Positions 5,542-5,569 of a stretch of 5,569 nucleotides of DNA are shown piece after piece. Source of the stretch: Winogradskyella sp. GTDB taxonomy: Bacteria; Bacteroidota; Bacteroidia; Flavobacteriales; Flavobacteriaceae. The stretch spans positions 1 to 5,569 of the forward strand of contig JASBSE010000047.1 in assembly GCA_030149115.1 (NCBI GenBank). The letters are read 5' to 3'. Each line of letters begins with the position of its first letter. Position 1 is the stretch's first letter. Below the pieces are notes generated by a model. The model was not told the DNA's origin. It saw only the letters and a list, made by a program, of their open reading frames with translations, and did not search any database. Made by a program: the position numbers and the translations under genes.

Positions 5542-5549
5542 CAAAAATC
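5542..5549 (-). promoter_or_regulatory. Candidate -7 element for the membrane-protein gene
   Basis: On the minus strand this reads GATTTTTG, one mismatch from TAnnTTTG. It ends 23 bases before ATG 5518, close to the 21 bases seen at metG. Any -33 element would lie outside the window. If this is a real promoter, the GTG at 5542 cannot be the start codon. Confidence 0.3.
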
Positions 5550-5569
5550 TGTTTGTTTGTTATGGTTGT

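Noticed and set aside
1..5569. A defence system, mobile element or new multi-gene system
   Set aside because: All genes but one are recognisable housekeeping genes in a plausible order. There are no transposase, integrase, toxin-antitoxin or nuclease-helicase modules, and the single YraN nuclease-fold protein belongs to a widespread chromosomal family.

Overview
The window is A+T-rich and most likely from a member of the Flavobacteriaceae (Bacteroidota). The evidence is the yicC-gmk-nadD gene order, protein sequences that read like flavobacterial orthologues, the lack of clear Shine-Dalgarno sequences, and a TAnnTTTG-type -7 promoter element (TACTTTTG) in front of metG. Genus cannot be settled from this stretch. 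No transposase, phage gene, CRISPR array, tRNA or rRNA is visible, and the gene content is ordinary housekeeping.

Layout: the window opens in the last 25 codons of yicC (+). Next come gmk (guanylate kinase, GTG start) and nadD (nicotinate-nucleotide adenylyltransferase), both on +. Convergent to nadD, on the - strand, lie a yraN-family nuclease-fold gene and, upstream of it, an exported S66 LD-carboxypeptidase. That carboxypeptidase gene is divergent from metG (methionyl-tRNA synthetase, +) across an 82-bp intergenic region with a good metG promoter element and a perfect 12-bp palindrome. After metG, on the - strand, is a small two-helix membrane protein of unknown function. Its reading frame stays open to the window edge, so its start is uncertain.

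The genes cover basic metabolism: guanine nucleotide phosphorylation (Gmk), NAD synthesis (NadD), charging of tRNA-Met (MetG), murein peptide trimming (LD-carboxypeptidase) and RNA- or DNA-related roles that are poorly defined (YicC, YraN). yicC, gmk and nadD are probably one transcription unit, as are the carboxypeptidase and yraN.

The most notable non-coding signal is five short palindromes packed between 696 and 1848. They form two sequence families, and every copy ends in the same 3' foot, TCT. Family A is an inverted pair between gmk and nadD. Family B has three copies, each within one base of a stop codon (nadD, yraN, carboxypeptidase). In both families the stems differ by compensatory base changes, so the hairpin rather than the sequence is conserved. 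They look like REP/BIME-type interspersed repeats. I see no new multi-gene system here.
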